Below are positions 42,594-50,210 of a stretch of 64,000 nucleotides of DNA, piece after piece. The notes below the pieces were generated by a model. The model saw nothing but the letters and a program-made list of their open reading frames with translations, was not told where the DNA came from and ran no database searches. Source of the stretch: Verrucomicrobiota bacterium (lineage in GTDB: Bacteria; Verrucomicrobiota; Verrucomicrobiia; Opitutales; Opitutaceae); assembly GCA_023446865.1 (NCBI GenBank), contig JAEXPL010000115.1, positions 3,711 through 67,710 on the forward strand, read 5' to 3'. Numbering within the stretch: the stretch's first letter is position 1; the number at the start of each line of letters is the position of its first letter. A program made the translations under genes and the position numbers.

Positions 42594-43043
42594 ATGCCGA
42601 ACGAGCAACATATCCCGCGCCCCAACCCGGCTGGCCGGCCTGTGATCATCCTGCAAGGAAGGTTCGCGGGGCTGGAAGGCGTGTGCCTTGGCCAGGTGGA
42701 AGGGCGGGACGTGTTCGCGGTCTCGCCGAACGGCGAAGATGCCATCGTGGAGCTCGAATTTGGCAGCGGGTTTGGAGTCCTGGAGCGCAAGGGAGTTGCC
42801 GCCACCACATTAGCCGCGGCATTGAGGCGGTGTGATGAGCTGAGCGACGCGCTGAAGCCGTTCGCGCGGGAGTTCGCTTCATGGACGCAAGGCCATCGTC
42901 TCGACACGCGGATTGGGATCTGCGAGCTCGGGTTCAGCCCCGAGGAGGCCAAGTTCACCCTGGCGGATCTGCACCGGGCGGCGGCGCTCTGTCCCATCCA
43001 TGAAGAGGCTGAAGAAGAGGTAACCGAATCCAACCACATCTAG
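42594..43043 (+). CDS. Hypothetical tagged protein with a KOW-like start, 149 aa
   Basis: Residues 14-55 (GRPVIILQGRFAGLEGVCLG, FAVSPNGEDAIVELEF) resemble an SH3/KOW-like small barrel, as in NusG-type nucleic-acid contacts; this is only a resemblance. Helical C-terminal half. The end is EEAEEEVTESNHI. Four bases after the previous stop. Confidence 0.68.
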   Translation: MPNEQHIPRPNPAGRPVIILQGRFAGLEGVCLGQVEGRDVFAVSPNGEDAIVELEFGSGFGVLERKGVAATTLAAALRRCDELSDALKPFAREFASWTQGHRLDTRIGICELGFSPEEAKFTLADLHRAAALCPIHEEAEEEVTESNHI

Positions 43044-43045
43044 CC

Positions 43046-43591
43046 ATGCCCCCACTGCGCAAGGAAGACATCATGGTCCGCAACGTGAAGACTTTCACGG
43101 GACACGACGGCCAAGGCTTCAACGCCACGCTCTATGTGCGAGGCAAGCGGACGGCCGACGTCGTCAGTCTGGCGGATGGTGGCGAATTTGAATACACGTG
43201 GCACCTTCCCGAGGGCAAGCGCCGCCATTTCGGCGGCGAGTTGGAGCGCGAGCTCAAGGCATACGCGGCGGCGTTGCCCGGAGTGGAATGCCCGGAGCTC
43301 AAGCGCACACTGCCGCAGAGCTTGGACATGGTTGTCGAGGATCTCGTCAACGATGTCCTCGAAGAGCGGAAGTACCGACGCGAGTGTCGGACGAAGACGC
43401 TCTTCACGATCAAGGGCGACCCCGACCACCTCTGGCAGGTGGCGAGACCCTACACGCCGGATCTCGCCGTGAAGCTGCGGGCGAAGCATGGCGACGCGCT
43501 TCAGGAGATCATCAACGAACGTTATCTCGTGAAGACTCCAACACTGGGGGCCGCTGAGGACGAGCAGGACGTTGATTCACCGAGGCCCTGA
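43046..43591 (+). CDS. Hypothetical tagged protein, 181 aa
   Basis: Starts three bases after the previous stop. N-terminal beta-rich part (FTGHDGQGFNATLYVRGKRTADVV) then helices. ATG 43073 (MVRNVK) is a second possible start. C-terminus AAEDEQDVDSPRP. Confidence 0.68.
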   Translation: MPPLRKEDIMVRNVKTFTGHDGQGFNATLYVRGKRTADVVSLADGGEFEYTWHLPEGKRRHFGGELERELKAYAAALPGVECPELKRTLPQSLDMVVEDLVNDVLEERKYRRECRTKTLFTIKGDPDHLWQVARPYTPDLAVKLRAKHGDALQEIINERYLVKTPTLGAAEDEQDVDSPRP

Positions 43592-43636
43592 CAGGCTGGC
43601 CTTCTTCCATAGTTCATTCCCCAACCATTCAATTTT

Positions 43637-44590
43637 ATGCCGAACTCTACCAAGCAAGCTTCCCGGCCGACGTTGGTGTCCATCCGTCCGTCGCAGACGC
43701 CCGACGAGACGCCCGATCTATCGCATCTGGGTGAATACAAGTCGCAGATTCCGACACGCGCCACCTGGTACGTGGACCGGGACGAGGGGCAGCTCCGCGG
43801 GCCGGCCCTCCAGACTACCGATGGGGAGGAAGGCTTCAAAGAGTGGATCGCTGGCGAGACCGCACTCCAGGTCATGGTGAGCAACAACGGCGCCTTTCTC
43901 CCTGCTGTGCTGGCTGATTTCGCCGAGGGGAAGATTGCGACGGATCTCACGAAGCGGAGCAGCCGCGGGCAGTATGAATTCTTTCTCCCGGCTCAGCACG
44001 TGCCGCATGCTACGCAGAACTGGGGGCACGTGAAGGATGAGGAGGTGAACGCGGCCTTCACGAAGGCATTGGCTGAGGGCAAATTCCAGCGCCACGGCAT
44101 TGACCCGATCATCGCACCACTCATCCATATTCAGGATGCCGGCGCCGCCCGGGTGGAGGAGTTCGTCGGGGTCTCTCGCGCGGAGGTGACACAACGGCGG
44201 GCCACCGGGCGGCCGGCGCTGACGGAGCGCGACATCCAGACATTCTGGCTCGATTGTCTGTATGCGTGCGAAGATTACGAACGGATGGACTCCTACGGCA
44301 ACAATTGGTCGATGATCAACTATTGTCTGGAGGCGGTCATCGAGACTCCGAGCGGTGTGGAGCAGAAGATCACCTCCGCCGGTTTGGGTGGGGTGGAGGA
44401 CGATTCCAGCAAGGAATACTTCGCCGAGCTCGCCGGCCAGGAGCTTCCGGGCCTGTTGTCGGACCTCGACTCCATGGGTGTCGTTGTGCGGCGTGCGGAC
44501 GTCGAGTCGCTCGGCGCGAAGGCCCTCGGGGCTTACGACGAGTGGGCCGCGTCTAACGAGCAGGACGAGGATCAGGGCTGCAAGGTTTGA
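43637..44590 (+). CDS. Hypothetical tagged protein, 317 aa
   Basis: Unrecognised alpha/beta protein. Distinctive FLPAQHVPHATQNWGHVKD and FWLDCLYACEDYERMDSYG segments. C-terminus SNEQDEDQGCKV. Gap of 45 bases upstream. Confidence 0.7.
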   Translation: MPNSTKQASRPTLVSIRPSQTPDETPDLSHLGEYKSQIPTRATWYVDRDEGQLRGPALQTTDGEEGFKEWIAGETALQVMVSNNGAFLPAVLADFAEGKIATDLTKRSSRGQYEFFLPAQHVPHATQNWGHVKDEEVNAAFTKALAEGKFQRHGIDPIIAPLIHIQDAGAARVEEFVGVSRAEVTQRRATGRPALTERDIQTFWLDCLYACEDYERMDSYGNNWSMINYCLEAVIETPSGVEQKITSAGLGGVEDDSSKEYFAELAGQELPGLLSDLDSMGVVVRRADVESLGAKALGAYDEWAASNEQDEDQGCKV

Positions 44591-44606
44591 GAATCGTTGC
44601 ACTCCT

Positions 44607-45020
44607 ATGGGCGCGCAATTCCCGACGGTTTTGGAGGGGTCCCGTGAGATCGCCGGTTATGTCGCGGGCCTTGATGACGACGCAGACGAGGAGCTTGTGC
44701 TTGAGATGTTCCGCGGTTGCCGAGCGACTCTGCAACGCGTTGCCATCGGCTCTTTGGAAGAAGGCCCGCGGGATGCGCATGTTCGTAATGTGGCCAAGGA
44801 GCGACGTTATGCCCGCAAGCCACTAGCGAGCATGCCCCCGATTCTGGTCGAGGACGGGGTCATCCAGGATGGACATCATCGCTTCCGGGTGGCCAAGGCT
44901 CAAGGCGCCAAAGAGATCATGGCTTATGTCGTCACGGAGATCGCCGCGAAGCAGCACGTCGGGACTGGCCGGCAAGCCAGCGGTTCCGACGAAGAGACTG
45001 AAGCGGGAATCACTGTGTAG
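44607..45020 (+). CDS. ParB/sulfiredoxin-fold protein, tagged, 137 aa
   Basis: PPILVEDGVIQDGHHRFRVA (residues 77-96) followed by KAQGAKEIMAYVV matches the ParB/Srx core with its GHHR nucleotide-binding loop (DGHHR 88-92). No ParB helix-turn-helix is present, so it is not a full partition protein; stand-alone members include kinases, nucleases and CTP-binding proteins. ATG 44607 chosen as the first start after the previous gene. C-terminus SDEETEAGITV. Confidence 0.72.
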   Translation: MGAQFPTVLEGSREIAGYVAGLDDDADEELVLEMFRGCRATLQRVAIGSLEEGPRDAHVRNVAKERRYARKPLASMPPILVEDGVIQDGHHRFRVAKAQGAKEIMAYVVTEIAAKQHVGTGRQASGSDEETEAGITV

Positions 45021-45031
45021 GAGCGCATCCT

Positions 45032-45733
45032 ATGGCAAACTACGTCAGCAACTATTTCGTGGTGAGTGGGCGTGTGCCCTCCGCTTCCCTTGGGCCACAC
45101 GGTCCCAACGAGGAGTTCTGGGGAATGTTTCGAGGCCCCGAGGGGCAGAAGGCCGTTCGGGCGAAGGGGTATTTCGTCGGGCTGGTACCTCCGGATGCCG
45201 GCTTTGAACTCTTGTCGGTTGGGACCCAACCCTCGGCGCCCCTCGCAGTCGCGTATTCAGAGTCCCGGTGGGATCCGCCGACGGAGATGCTGCGTCAGCT
45301 CTCGACGGACTCCCCGGAGCGAACCTTCACACTTTTTTGGGCCGAGCCTACCGAGCCAAGCGCTGGGCTCACCCAGTTCCGGGCTGGCCGGCAGATCGCG
45401 GCATGCCGCTACAACCATAGCTCGCCAGATTACCGGCTCTTGGTCGCAGCATTCCAGGTTTCAGGCTATCCCGTGGAGAACGCCCCACGGTTCGAGACCT
45501 CCGACCGTGAGGTGGTCATCGACGTTCGCGAGGATCGAACCCATGAAGCGCGCCCCTATACTTGGGCGGTGGTCTGTGACGCGCGGACGCGCGATGAGAT
45601 TGAGACGTTTATCGAGACCGGGGAAGCCGATGCCCTACGCAAGGCGGAGCAGTATTGCGAGGTCCGCGGACTCACGGTCGTGGAGAATTTCGAGGATTCC
45701 TCCGAGGAGGAGTCGGAGCAGTGCAAACCCTGA
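45032..45733 (+). CDS. YubB/DUF1281-like ferredoxin-fold protein, tagged, 233 aa
   Basis: Begins MANYVSNYFVVSG, matching the MPNWCSNxLxVxG start of the YubB/Api92 (DUF1281) family common on plasmids and phages. SESRWDPPTEMLRQLSTDSP and FTLFWAEP correspond to the family's W-x-PP and final strand. Family function is unknown. C-terminus SSEEESEQCKP. Overlap in sequence with the next frame is minimal. Confidence 0.75.
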   Translation: MANYVSNYFVVSGRVPSASLGPHGPNEEFWGMFRGPEGQKAVRAKGYFVGLVPPDAGFELLSVGTQPSAPLAVAYSESRWDPPTEMLRQLSTDSPERTFTLFWAEPTEPSAGLTQFRAGRQIAACRYNHSSPDYRLLVAAFQVSGYPVENAPRFETSDREVVIDVREDRTHEARPYTWAVVCDARTRDEIETFIETGEADALRKAEQYCEVRGLTVVENFEDSSEEESEQCKP

Positions 45734-45738
45734 CGCCT

Positions 45739-46005
45739 ATGCCTACCCACAACGAAAGCGACTATGATGCCCTTCGGGGGCAGATCCTGAATGACGAGAC
45801 CGCCTACTGCGAGGCGGTGAACTGGATGGGCGCCAAGGCGCAGGAGGAAGGCAACCACACCTACGTCGAGGACGGGAAGGTGTACCACAAGAATGCCACC
45901 GAGCTCACGCGCGACGGCTACCTCGACAAGTACATCGAGTTCCGCCTCAGCCAACAGGAGAGCGAGGCCGCCGGCGAGGAAGAGTCGGATGGGTGCAAAC
46001 CGTAG
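45739..46005 (+). CDS. Hypothetical tagged protein, 88 aa
   Basis: Small acidic helical protein starting 5 bases after the previous stop (ATG 45739). C-terminus AAGEEESDGCKP shares the CKP ending with its upstream neighbour. An iteron copy begins right at its stop codon. Confidence 0.7.
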   Translation: MPTHNESDYDALRGQILNDETAYCEAVNWMGAKAQEEGNHTYVEDGKVYHKNATELTRDGYLDKYIEFRLSQQESEAAGEEESDGCKP

Positions 46006-46023
46006 CGCGGCATCTCAATGAAA
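46006..46023 (+). repeat. Solitary iteron copy
   Basis: CGCGGCATCTCAATGAAA, a near-perfect copy of the origin repeat, 22 kb from the array. It spans the junction between the 45739 gene and a 58-codon open frame whose ATG is inside the repeat. Confidence 0.8.
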
Positions 46024-46194
46024 TCTCCAACCAGGACGAGACAGTCCGCCGGCGCCGCGGCGATCTCTGCAACTACCGTGACCGAGACCGCGGCGGGATC
46101 TGTCGTCTCCTTCAACCACGGCGGTCGGCCGTATCACTTTCAACTCGTCCGCCGTCCTGGCCAGGTTGGTAAACTGCCATGCCGACGGTCCTGA
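46018..46194 (+). CDS. Possible small protein, 58 aa
   Basis: Open frame from the ATG inside the solitary iteron to TGA 46192-46194, filling the gap between tagged gene 45739 and the GHKL gene, which it overlaps by 16 bases. Translation begins MKSPTRTRQSAGAAAISATT and continues with a SVVSFNHGGRPYHFQLVRRP stretch that looks protein-like. No ribosome-binding site, so low confidence. Confidence 0.4.
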   Translation: MKSPTRTRQSAGAAAISATTVTETAAGSVVSFNHGGRPYHFQLVRRPGQVGKLPCRRS

Positions 46195-47915
46195 TCCCTC
46201 CGGAGCATTTCGCCCGTCGGGTGGCGAACGAGTACAGCGATCCCGTGGCGGCTCTCTGGCGTGAGCTATTCCAGAACAGCCTCGACGCCGGCGCCACGAT
46301 CCTGGAGATCCAGGTGGACGCCGACAGCTATCGCTTCAGCGACAACGGCCGGGGCATGTCCTACGAGACGATGCGGAGGGGGTTGCTCACGCTCGGTGGC
46401 TCCGTCAAGGACGGCGAAGCATCAACCGGTGGATACGGGATTGCCAAGGAGCTGATTCTTTTCGCGCACAAGCAGTACACGGTCCATAGCAACCGGGTCG
46501 GCGTGGAAGGCGTCGTGGCCACCTACAAGCGTAAGGAGATCGAGCCGCGGCGCGGGACCATGATCGAGGCGCGTGTGGACGCCAACAGCAACGCCTTCTG
46601 GGGCTTCAAGAACCGTTCCAGCGAGGCGATCCGTCGTCTTGTCGGCAGCTCGAAGCTCCATCCCGATCTTCAGGTCTTTCTGAATGGCGAGCCGGTTGCG
46701 TGCCGCTCTGTTCCGGAGGAGGCGCTCAACAGGCAGGTTCGTATCGGTAAACTCTATGCGAGCGCCGAGACGCCGACTTGTGCGGTCGTGCGGGTGAACG
46801 GACTGGTGATGTTTCGCCAGGCGAACGAGCAGTTGCCTCAGACGATCATCCTGGATCTCGATCCGCAGCACAGCCGCGAGTACCTCACCAGCAACCGCGA
46901 TGGCATCAAGTACGAGCACGCACGGGAGTGGAACGACCTTTTGACCCGGGCCTGCATTGACCGGCGGTCGTTCAACCATCGCAGCGAGGGGGAGGTTTTC
47001 GTGAAGGGCGCCAAACGGCACCTTGAAACGCCCGGGCTGAAGTCGCGGGCGTGGGCTGACAAGCTGGGCTTGCTGACCTCTGCTCGGACCGCCGAGTTGG
47101 TGCTGTCGGTCGTGGCCGGAGCTCAGCGGGCCGCCGCATCCTCCGAACGTCAGGTGGAGATCATGGAGAAGGTTGCCCGAGGGGAGGATGTCCCTGATGA
47201 TCCTCGGGCGCAGTCGCTCGTCTCGAATATCCGGAAAGCGGTCGAGCTTTCGGAGGCCGTGGATGCAGGCTCAATGAGCCAGGACGCGGCGGAAACAACG
47301 TTGTTGGACCACATGGCGGAACAGGCCAGTGCCGCCGGGGACCGGGTGGATCTGAAGGCCATGCAGGTTTTCGTGCGCGAGATGCTCACCCCTCCCGTGC
47401 GCGGGTTCGCCGCGGACAGCTACATCTTCAACAGCACGGATCCGGTCGAGATGGAGCTCATCTACGGCCGGGCGCCGGCGGTGCTGCGGTTGGAGCAGAT
47501 GTGGCAGGCTGCGGTCGAAGCCGCCGTCCAGAGCAACACGTATGCGGACCGGAAGTTTCGGATCGGGTGGGAGTTCGACGCGAAGCGCGAGGCTTCCTAT
47601 ACCGTCAGGAATGGAGTGGCGGTGTTCTCCATTAATCCACTGACGTTCCTGACTCTCGACGGGAAGTGGAAGCCTGGCGTTGGTCCGGGACGAGAGACGA
47701 AGCTCCGCCTGGCAGTCCTGGCCGCCCATGAACTTTGTCACCAAAAACAGGAGTACCATGACGAGGAGTTCGTGTCGCTTTTGCATGTGACCTTGGAGAA
47801 CACACTTCACCGTCTTCTCGGTGAGCATCTCTCGGCCATCCGCCTTGGCCCCGAGCCGCGGAGCTCGGCGGTGGCGGAAGAGGACCAGGAGAACATGAGC
47901 CGGATCGGCGCCTAA
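46179..47915 (+). CDS. GHKL ATPase fused to a C-terminal HExxH domain, 578 aa
   Basis: N-terminal HATPase of the MutL/Hsp90/Gyrase/MORC type: N-box E29...N33 (ELFQNSLDAG), G1 box SDNGRGM (D55), LGGS, G2 box TGGYGIAK (83-90). The middle is helical. Residues 510-535 (LAAHELCHQKQEYHDEEFVSLL) contain HExxHxxxxxH (H517, E518, H521, H527) followed by an E/D-rich segment, as in SprT/WSS1-like zinc peptidases. An ATP-driven clamp joined to a putative protease is unusual and may process DNA-bound proteins. The C-terminus SSAVAEEDQENMSRIGA is acidic but does not match the tail closely. Confidence 0.85.
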   Translation: MPTVLIPPEHFARRVANEYSDPVAALWRELFQNSLDAGATILEIQVDADSYRFSDNGRGMSYETMRRGLLTLGGSVKDGEASTGGYGIAKELILFAHKQYTVHSNRVGVEGVVATYKRKEIEPRRGTMIEARVDANSNAFWGFKNRSSEAIRRLVGSSKLHPDLQVFLNGEPVACRSVPEEALNRQVRIGKLYASAETPTCAVVRVNGLVMFRQANEQLPQTIILDLDPQHSREYLTSNRDGIKYEHAREWNDLLTRACIDRRSFNHRSEGEVFVKGAKRHLETPGLKSRAWADKLGLLTSARTAELVLSVVAGAQRAAASSERQVEIMEKVARGEDVPDDPRAQSLVSNIRKAVELSEAVDAGSMSQDAAETTLLDHMAEQASAAGDRVDLKAMQVFVREMLTPPVRGFAADSYIFNSTDPVEMELIYGRAPAVLRLEQMWQAAVEAAVQSNTYADRKFRIGWEFDAKREASYTVRNGVAVFSINPLTFLTLDGKWKPGVGPGRETKLRLAVLAAHELCHQKQEYHDEEFVSLLHVTLENTLHRLLGEHLSAIRLGPEPRSSAVAEEDQENMSRIGA

Positions 47916-47983
47916 ACGGGACAGACTCGGGCGCTAGGGCGATTTGGGACGTCGGTCCCCCAGAGGGGAGGCGATTATTCTGC

Positions 47984-48020
47984 TTGCCCTCATGCTGCGA
48001 ACAGTGACAAAAACTGAATT
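47984..48020 (+). promoter_or_regulatory. ACTGAATT-class promoter of the ssb operon
   Basis: TTGCCC (47984-47989), 17 bases, ACAAAA (48007-48012), ACTGAATT (48013-48020). CAGT at 48002-48005 is the inverted copy of ACTG. The first gene, ssb, starts 139 bases after this element; the 48021-48158 leader carries CCGGTTGC-type hairpins and no other gene. A hairpin GGTCCCC/GGGGAGG near 47955-47970 may terminate the previous gene. Confidence 0.6.
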
Positions 48021-48158
48021 TGAGGACGGAAACCGCCTTGGTTGGCCCCTAGTCATAGCGCTCGAATCCCCTGCGTAATGGCTGCGAGTTGACCTCTTCG
48101 GTTTCCCCGGGGCAACCCGGTCGCAACACCATAAAACCAATACTGAAAGGTCAGCAGC

Positions 48159-48986
48159 ATGAAATCCGTCAAGTTCGAGGACATCAAAGGGCGCACCAAC
48201 CACGTTGAGCTGCGCGGCAATCTCACCGCCGACCCGGTCGTCAAGACCCTCGGCAACAGCACGCTTGTCGAGCTCCGCCTGGCGTCCAGTCGCCCGGTCG
48301 AGATCAGGGGCGAGAAGTCGGAGGAGGTCCTGTTTGTGGACATCGAATATCGCGGCAAGGACGCCGAGGCCGCCGCGCAGTTCCTGAAGAAGGGCACGCC
48401 CATCTTCATCGAAGGCGCGCTCAAGCAGGACCGCTGGGAGAAGGGCGACCAGAAGTTCAGCAAGGTCAAGGTCGTCGGCTTCGAGCTTTCCGAGGTGCTT
48501 TTCCCGCCGAAACAGGGCGAGGCTCCGCGTATCCCGACCGGCTTCCCGAAGACCGTCACCTTCGAGGCCCTCAAGGAGGCCAAGAAGAACAGCAACAGCC
48601 TCACGCTGAAGGGCAATCTCTGCGCCGACGCCGAGACGCGTGTCGCGCCGACGGGCACCGCGATCACCTCGTTCCGTCTGGCCGTGAACCGCAAGTTCAA
48701 GACCGCCGCTGGCGAGGCCCGCGAGGAAGTCAGCTATTTCAACGTCACCCAGATGGGCGAGAAGGCCCGCGAGATCGCCGGTCTCCAGAAGGGCGCCCCC
48801 GTCTTCATCGAGGGCAAGCTCAACCTGGACGAATGGCAGACCAAGGGGCCGGAGCCGAAGAACCGCTCTGAGGTGAACATCCGTGCGTTCGAGGTCGCCA
48901 ACGTTGCGCCGTCCCAGCGGCAGGCGCGCGGTGAGAACGCGGGCGCCGAGGAAGGCGTCGAAGAGGGCGGCAACGTGCCCTACTGA
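48159..48986 (+). CDS. ssb: Tandem OB-fold single-stranded DNA-binding protein
   Basis: 275 aa with two SSB-type OB folds: residues about 14-112 (NHVELRGNLTADPVVKTL, FLKKGTPIFIEGALK) and about 147-250 (SLTLKGNLCADAETRVAP, GAPVFIEGKLNLDEW). The C-terminus EEGVEEGGNVPY resembles the acidic tip of SSB proteins (as in DDDIPF of E. coli). Most SSBs have one OB fold per chain; two per chain with dimer formation is known in Deinococcus/Thermus. It coats ssDNA, for example during transfer. AAAGG 10 bases before ATG 48159. Confidence 0.92.
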   Translation: MKSVKFEDIKGRTNHVELRGNLTADPVVKTLGNSTLVELRLASSRPVEIRGEKSEEVLFVDIEYRGKDAEAAAQFLKKGTPIFIEGALKQDRWEKGDQKFSKVKVVGFELSEVLFPPKQGEAPRIPTGFPKTVTFEALKEAKKNSNSLTLKGNLCADAETRVAPTGTAITSFRLAVNRKFKTAAGEAREEVSYFNVTQMGEKAREIAGLQKGAPVFIEGKLNLDEWQTKGPEPKNRSEVNIRAFEVANVAPSQRQARGENAGAEEGVEEGGNVPY

Positions 48987-49008
48987 GCAGCGTACGACAC
49001 TTGACGGA

Positions 49009-49032
49009 GGGTGGCGCCCGGTGGCGCCACCC
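49009..49032 (+). terminator. Stem-loop after ssb
   Basis: Perfect 10-bp stem GGGTGGCGCC (49009-49018) and GGCGCCACCC (49023-49032) with loop CGGT, 22 bases after the ssb stop. No T tract follows, so it may be a partial terminator, an attenuator or an RNA-stability element. Confidence 0.55.
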
Positions 49033-49135
49033 AACCTTCGCCCTCTTCGTTGTGCAACCACTACACCAGAACCAGAATACGATTACCGTGCTCGGCACGG
49101 AATCGGCATGTCGTGTGCGTGTAGCGGGTTGTGAG

Positions 49136-49423
49136 ATGCTGCTTGGCAGCACGGCGGAGGGAGGAATCAAGCCTGGCGATTTGTCGTCCGTCCCATTGGA
49201 GCACCGCGTTGCGGTTCAGACCGCGGTGCGGGATCATCACCGGCAACGGGAGCGCCAGACGTTGGCGGAGATCGTTGCCAATGGGCTCCACCGCTATGCG
49301 GACCCGGCAACGAAACGGCGGATCCAGGAGCTTGGCCTATGGCCGGGCCTGCATGCCGCACGCTTCGCCTGTGGAGAAATCCCTCGCACGACAGATGGAG
49401 GGGTCTACGCTTTCCAGCCATGA
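49136..49423 (+). CDS. Hypothetical protein, 95 aa
   Basis: Frame open to TTG 49001 with possible starts at GTG 49088 and ATG 49136; I favour the ATG because upstream starts fall in or next to the ssb stem-loop. Helical sequence (HRVAVQTAVRDHHRQRERQTL, ATKRRIQELGLW). No recognised family. Stop overlaps the next ATG. Confidence 0.5.
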   Translation: MLLGSTAEGGIKPGDLSSVPLEHRVAVQTAVRDHHRQRERQTLAEIVANGLHRYADPATKRRIQELGLWPGLHAARFACGEIPRTTDGGVYAFQP

Positions 49424-49713
49424 TCACCGCCTATTCAATGCTCACGACGAAGAAACGCGCGGTGCGGATCTTCTTTGACGCGCAGAGGGGTGAGCTCTGC
49501 CGCAACCCGATTTACGACGAAGAAACCGGCGTGAAGTGGGAGAGGGTGCGGGCATCGAACGTTTTGGCGGCGTTCGCCGTCGAGAAGCGGCTCAGTCCCG
49601 AGGATCTCGGTGACTACCGCCACGACACGCTGAAGACCCTCCCGATGGATCCGAAACAGATCGAGGACGCCGCAATCGAGATTGCGGAAGGAACCAGCAC
49701 CGGAGGCCCATGA
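49420..49713 (+). CDS. Hypothetical protein, 97 aa
   Basis: ATGA overlap with the previous gene at 49420. Residues 10-35 (KKRAVRIFFDAQRGELCRNP) form beta strands; the rest is helical. Ends EIAEGTSTGGP, a weak resemblance to the shared tail. No recognised function. Confidence 0.65.
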   Translation: MITAYSMLTTKKRAVRIFFDAQRGELCRNPIYDEETGVKWERVRASNVLAAFAVEKRLSPEDLGDYRHDTLKTLPMDPKQIEDAAIEIAEGTSTGGP

Positions 49714-50072
49714 TGATGATGGCACCGAAGAACGAACTTCTACGCAGCTCCGCTGCGCTCAGCCTGGTGGGCGGCTCCCTGACGCCGTCATACCCCTTCC
49801 ATCGCTTTCGTGACGCGCGGGGACGGGTATTCTCGGTGGTCACCGAGGCGGAACGTCTCGGCTCGCTTGGAGACGCGGGGCAGTTTGAGGGATATGTAAA
49901 ACTCCCCTTTGCCGTGCGCAGCGCCAAGGCGCCCGGCACCTCGTTTGAAGTGTGGGTTCCTGAAAGCGCACTCGCCCAATGGGCCGCGGAAATCGCCATC
50001 CGACGTGATCGGGGTGAGGGAAAGCCGGAATCCGTGGATGCGGATTCTCCTGAAAGCGGACTCAAGGTCTGA
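49710..50072 (+). CDS. Hypothetical tagged protein, 120 aa
   Basis: Starts with MMMMAPKN in ATGA overlap with the previous gene. Beta-rich middle (GRVFSVVTEAERLG, FEGYVKLPFAVRS, TSFEVWVPESAL). C-terminus VDADSPESGLKV is the last clear case of the shared tail in the window. Confidence 0.68.
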   Translation: MMMMAPKNELLRSSAALSLVGGSLTPSYPFHRFRDARGRVFSVVTEAERLGSLGDAGQFEGYVKLPFAVRSAKAPGTSFEVWVPESALAQWAAEIAIRRDRGEGKPESVDADSPESGLKV

Positions 50073-50173
50073 CGGTCAGGCAGGATCCGAGGAAAGTGCC
50101 CCAGAGGGGTTTACACCCCATGGGGTGCTTCGGTTTTGGTTGGACTCAGGGGGGGAGCGGCCTATTGTTGCAT

Positions 50174-50184
50174 TTGACATGTCA
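50174..50184 (+). promoter_or_regulatory. TTGACATGTCA operator/-35 element
   Basis: TTGACATGTCA, containing the perfect palindrome TGACATGTCA, 37 bases before ATG 50211. The distance matches the element upstream of 50616 (37) and 29693 (35). A -10 box at 17 bases is poor. Confidence 0.55.
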
Positions 50185-50210
50185 GGCAATGCGCCGCAAC
50201 TGCACGCCGT

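Noticed and set aside
49001..49135. TTG start at 49001 for the 49136 gene
   Set aside because: It would place the ssb stem-loop inside the coding region and gives a low-quality N-terminus.
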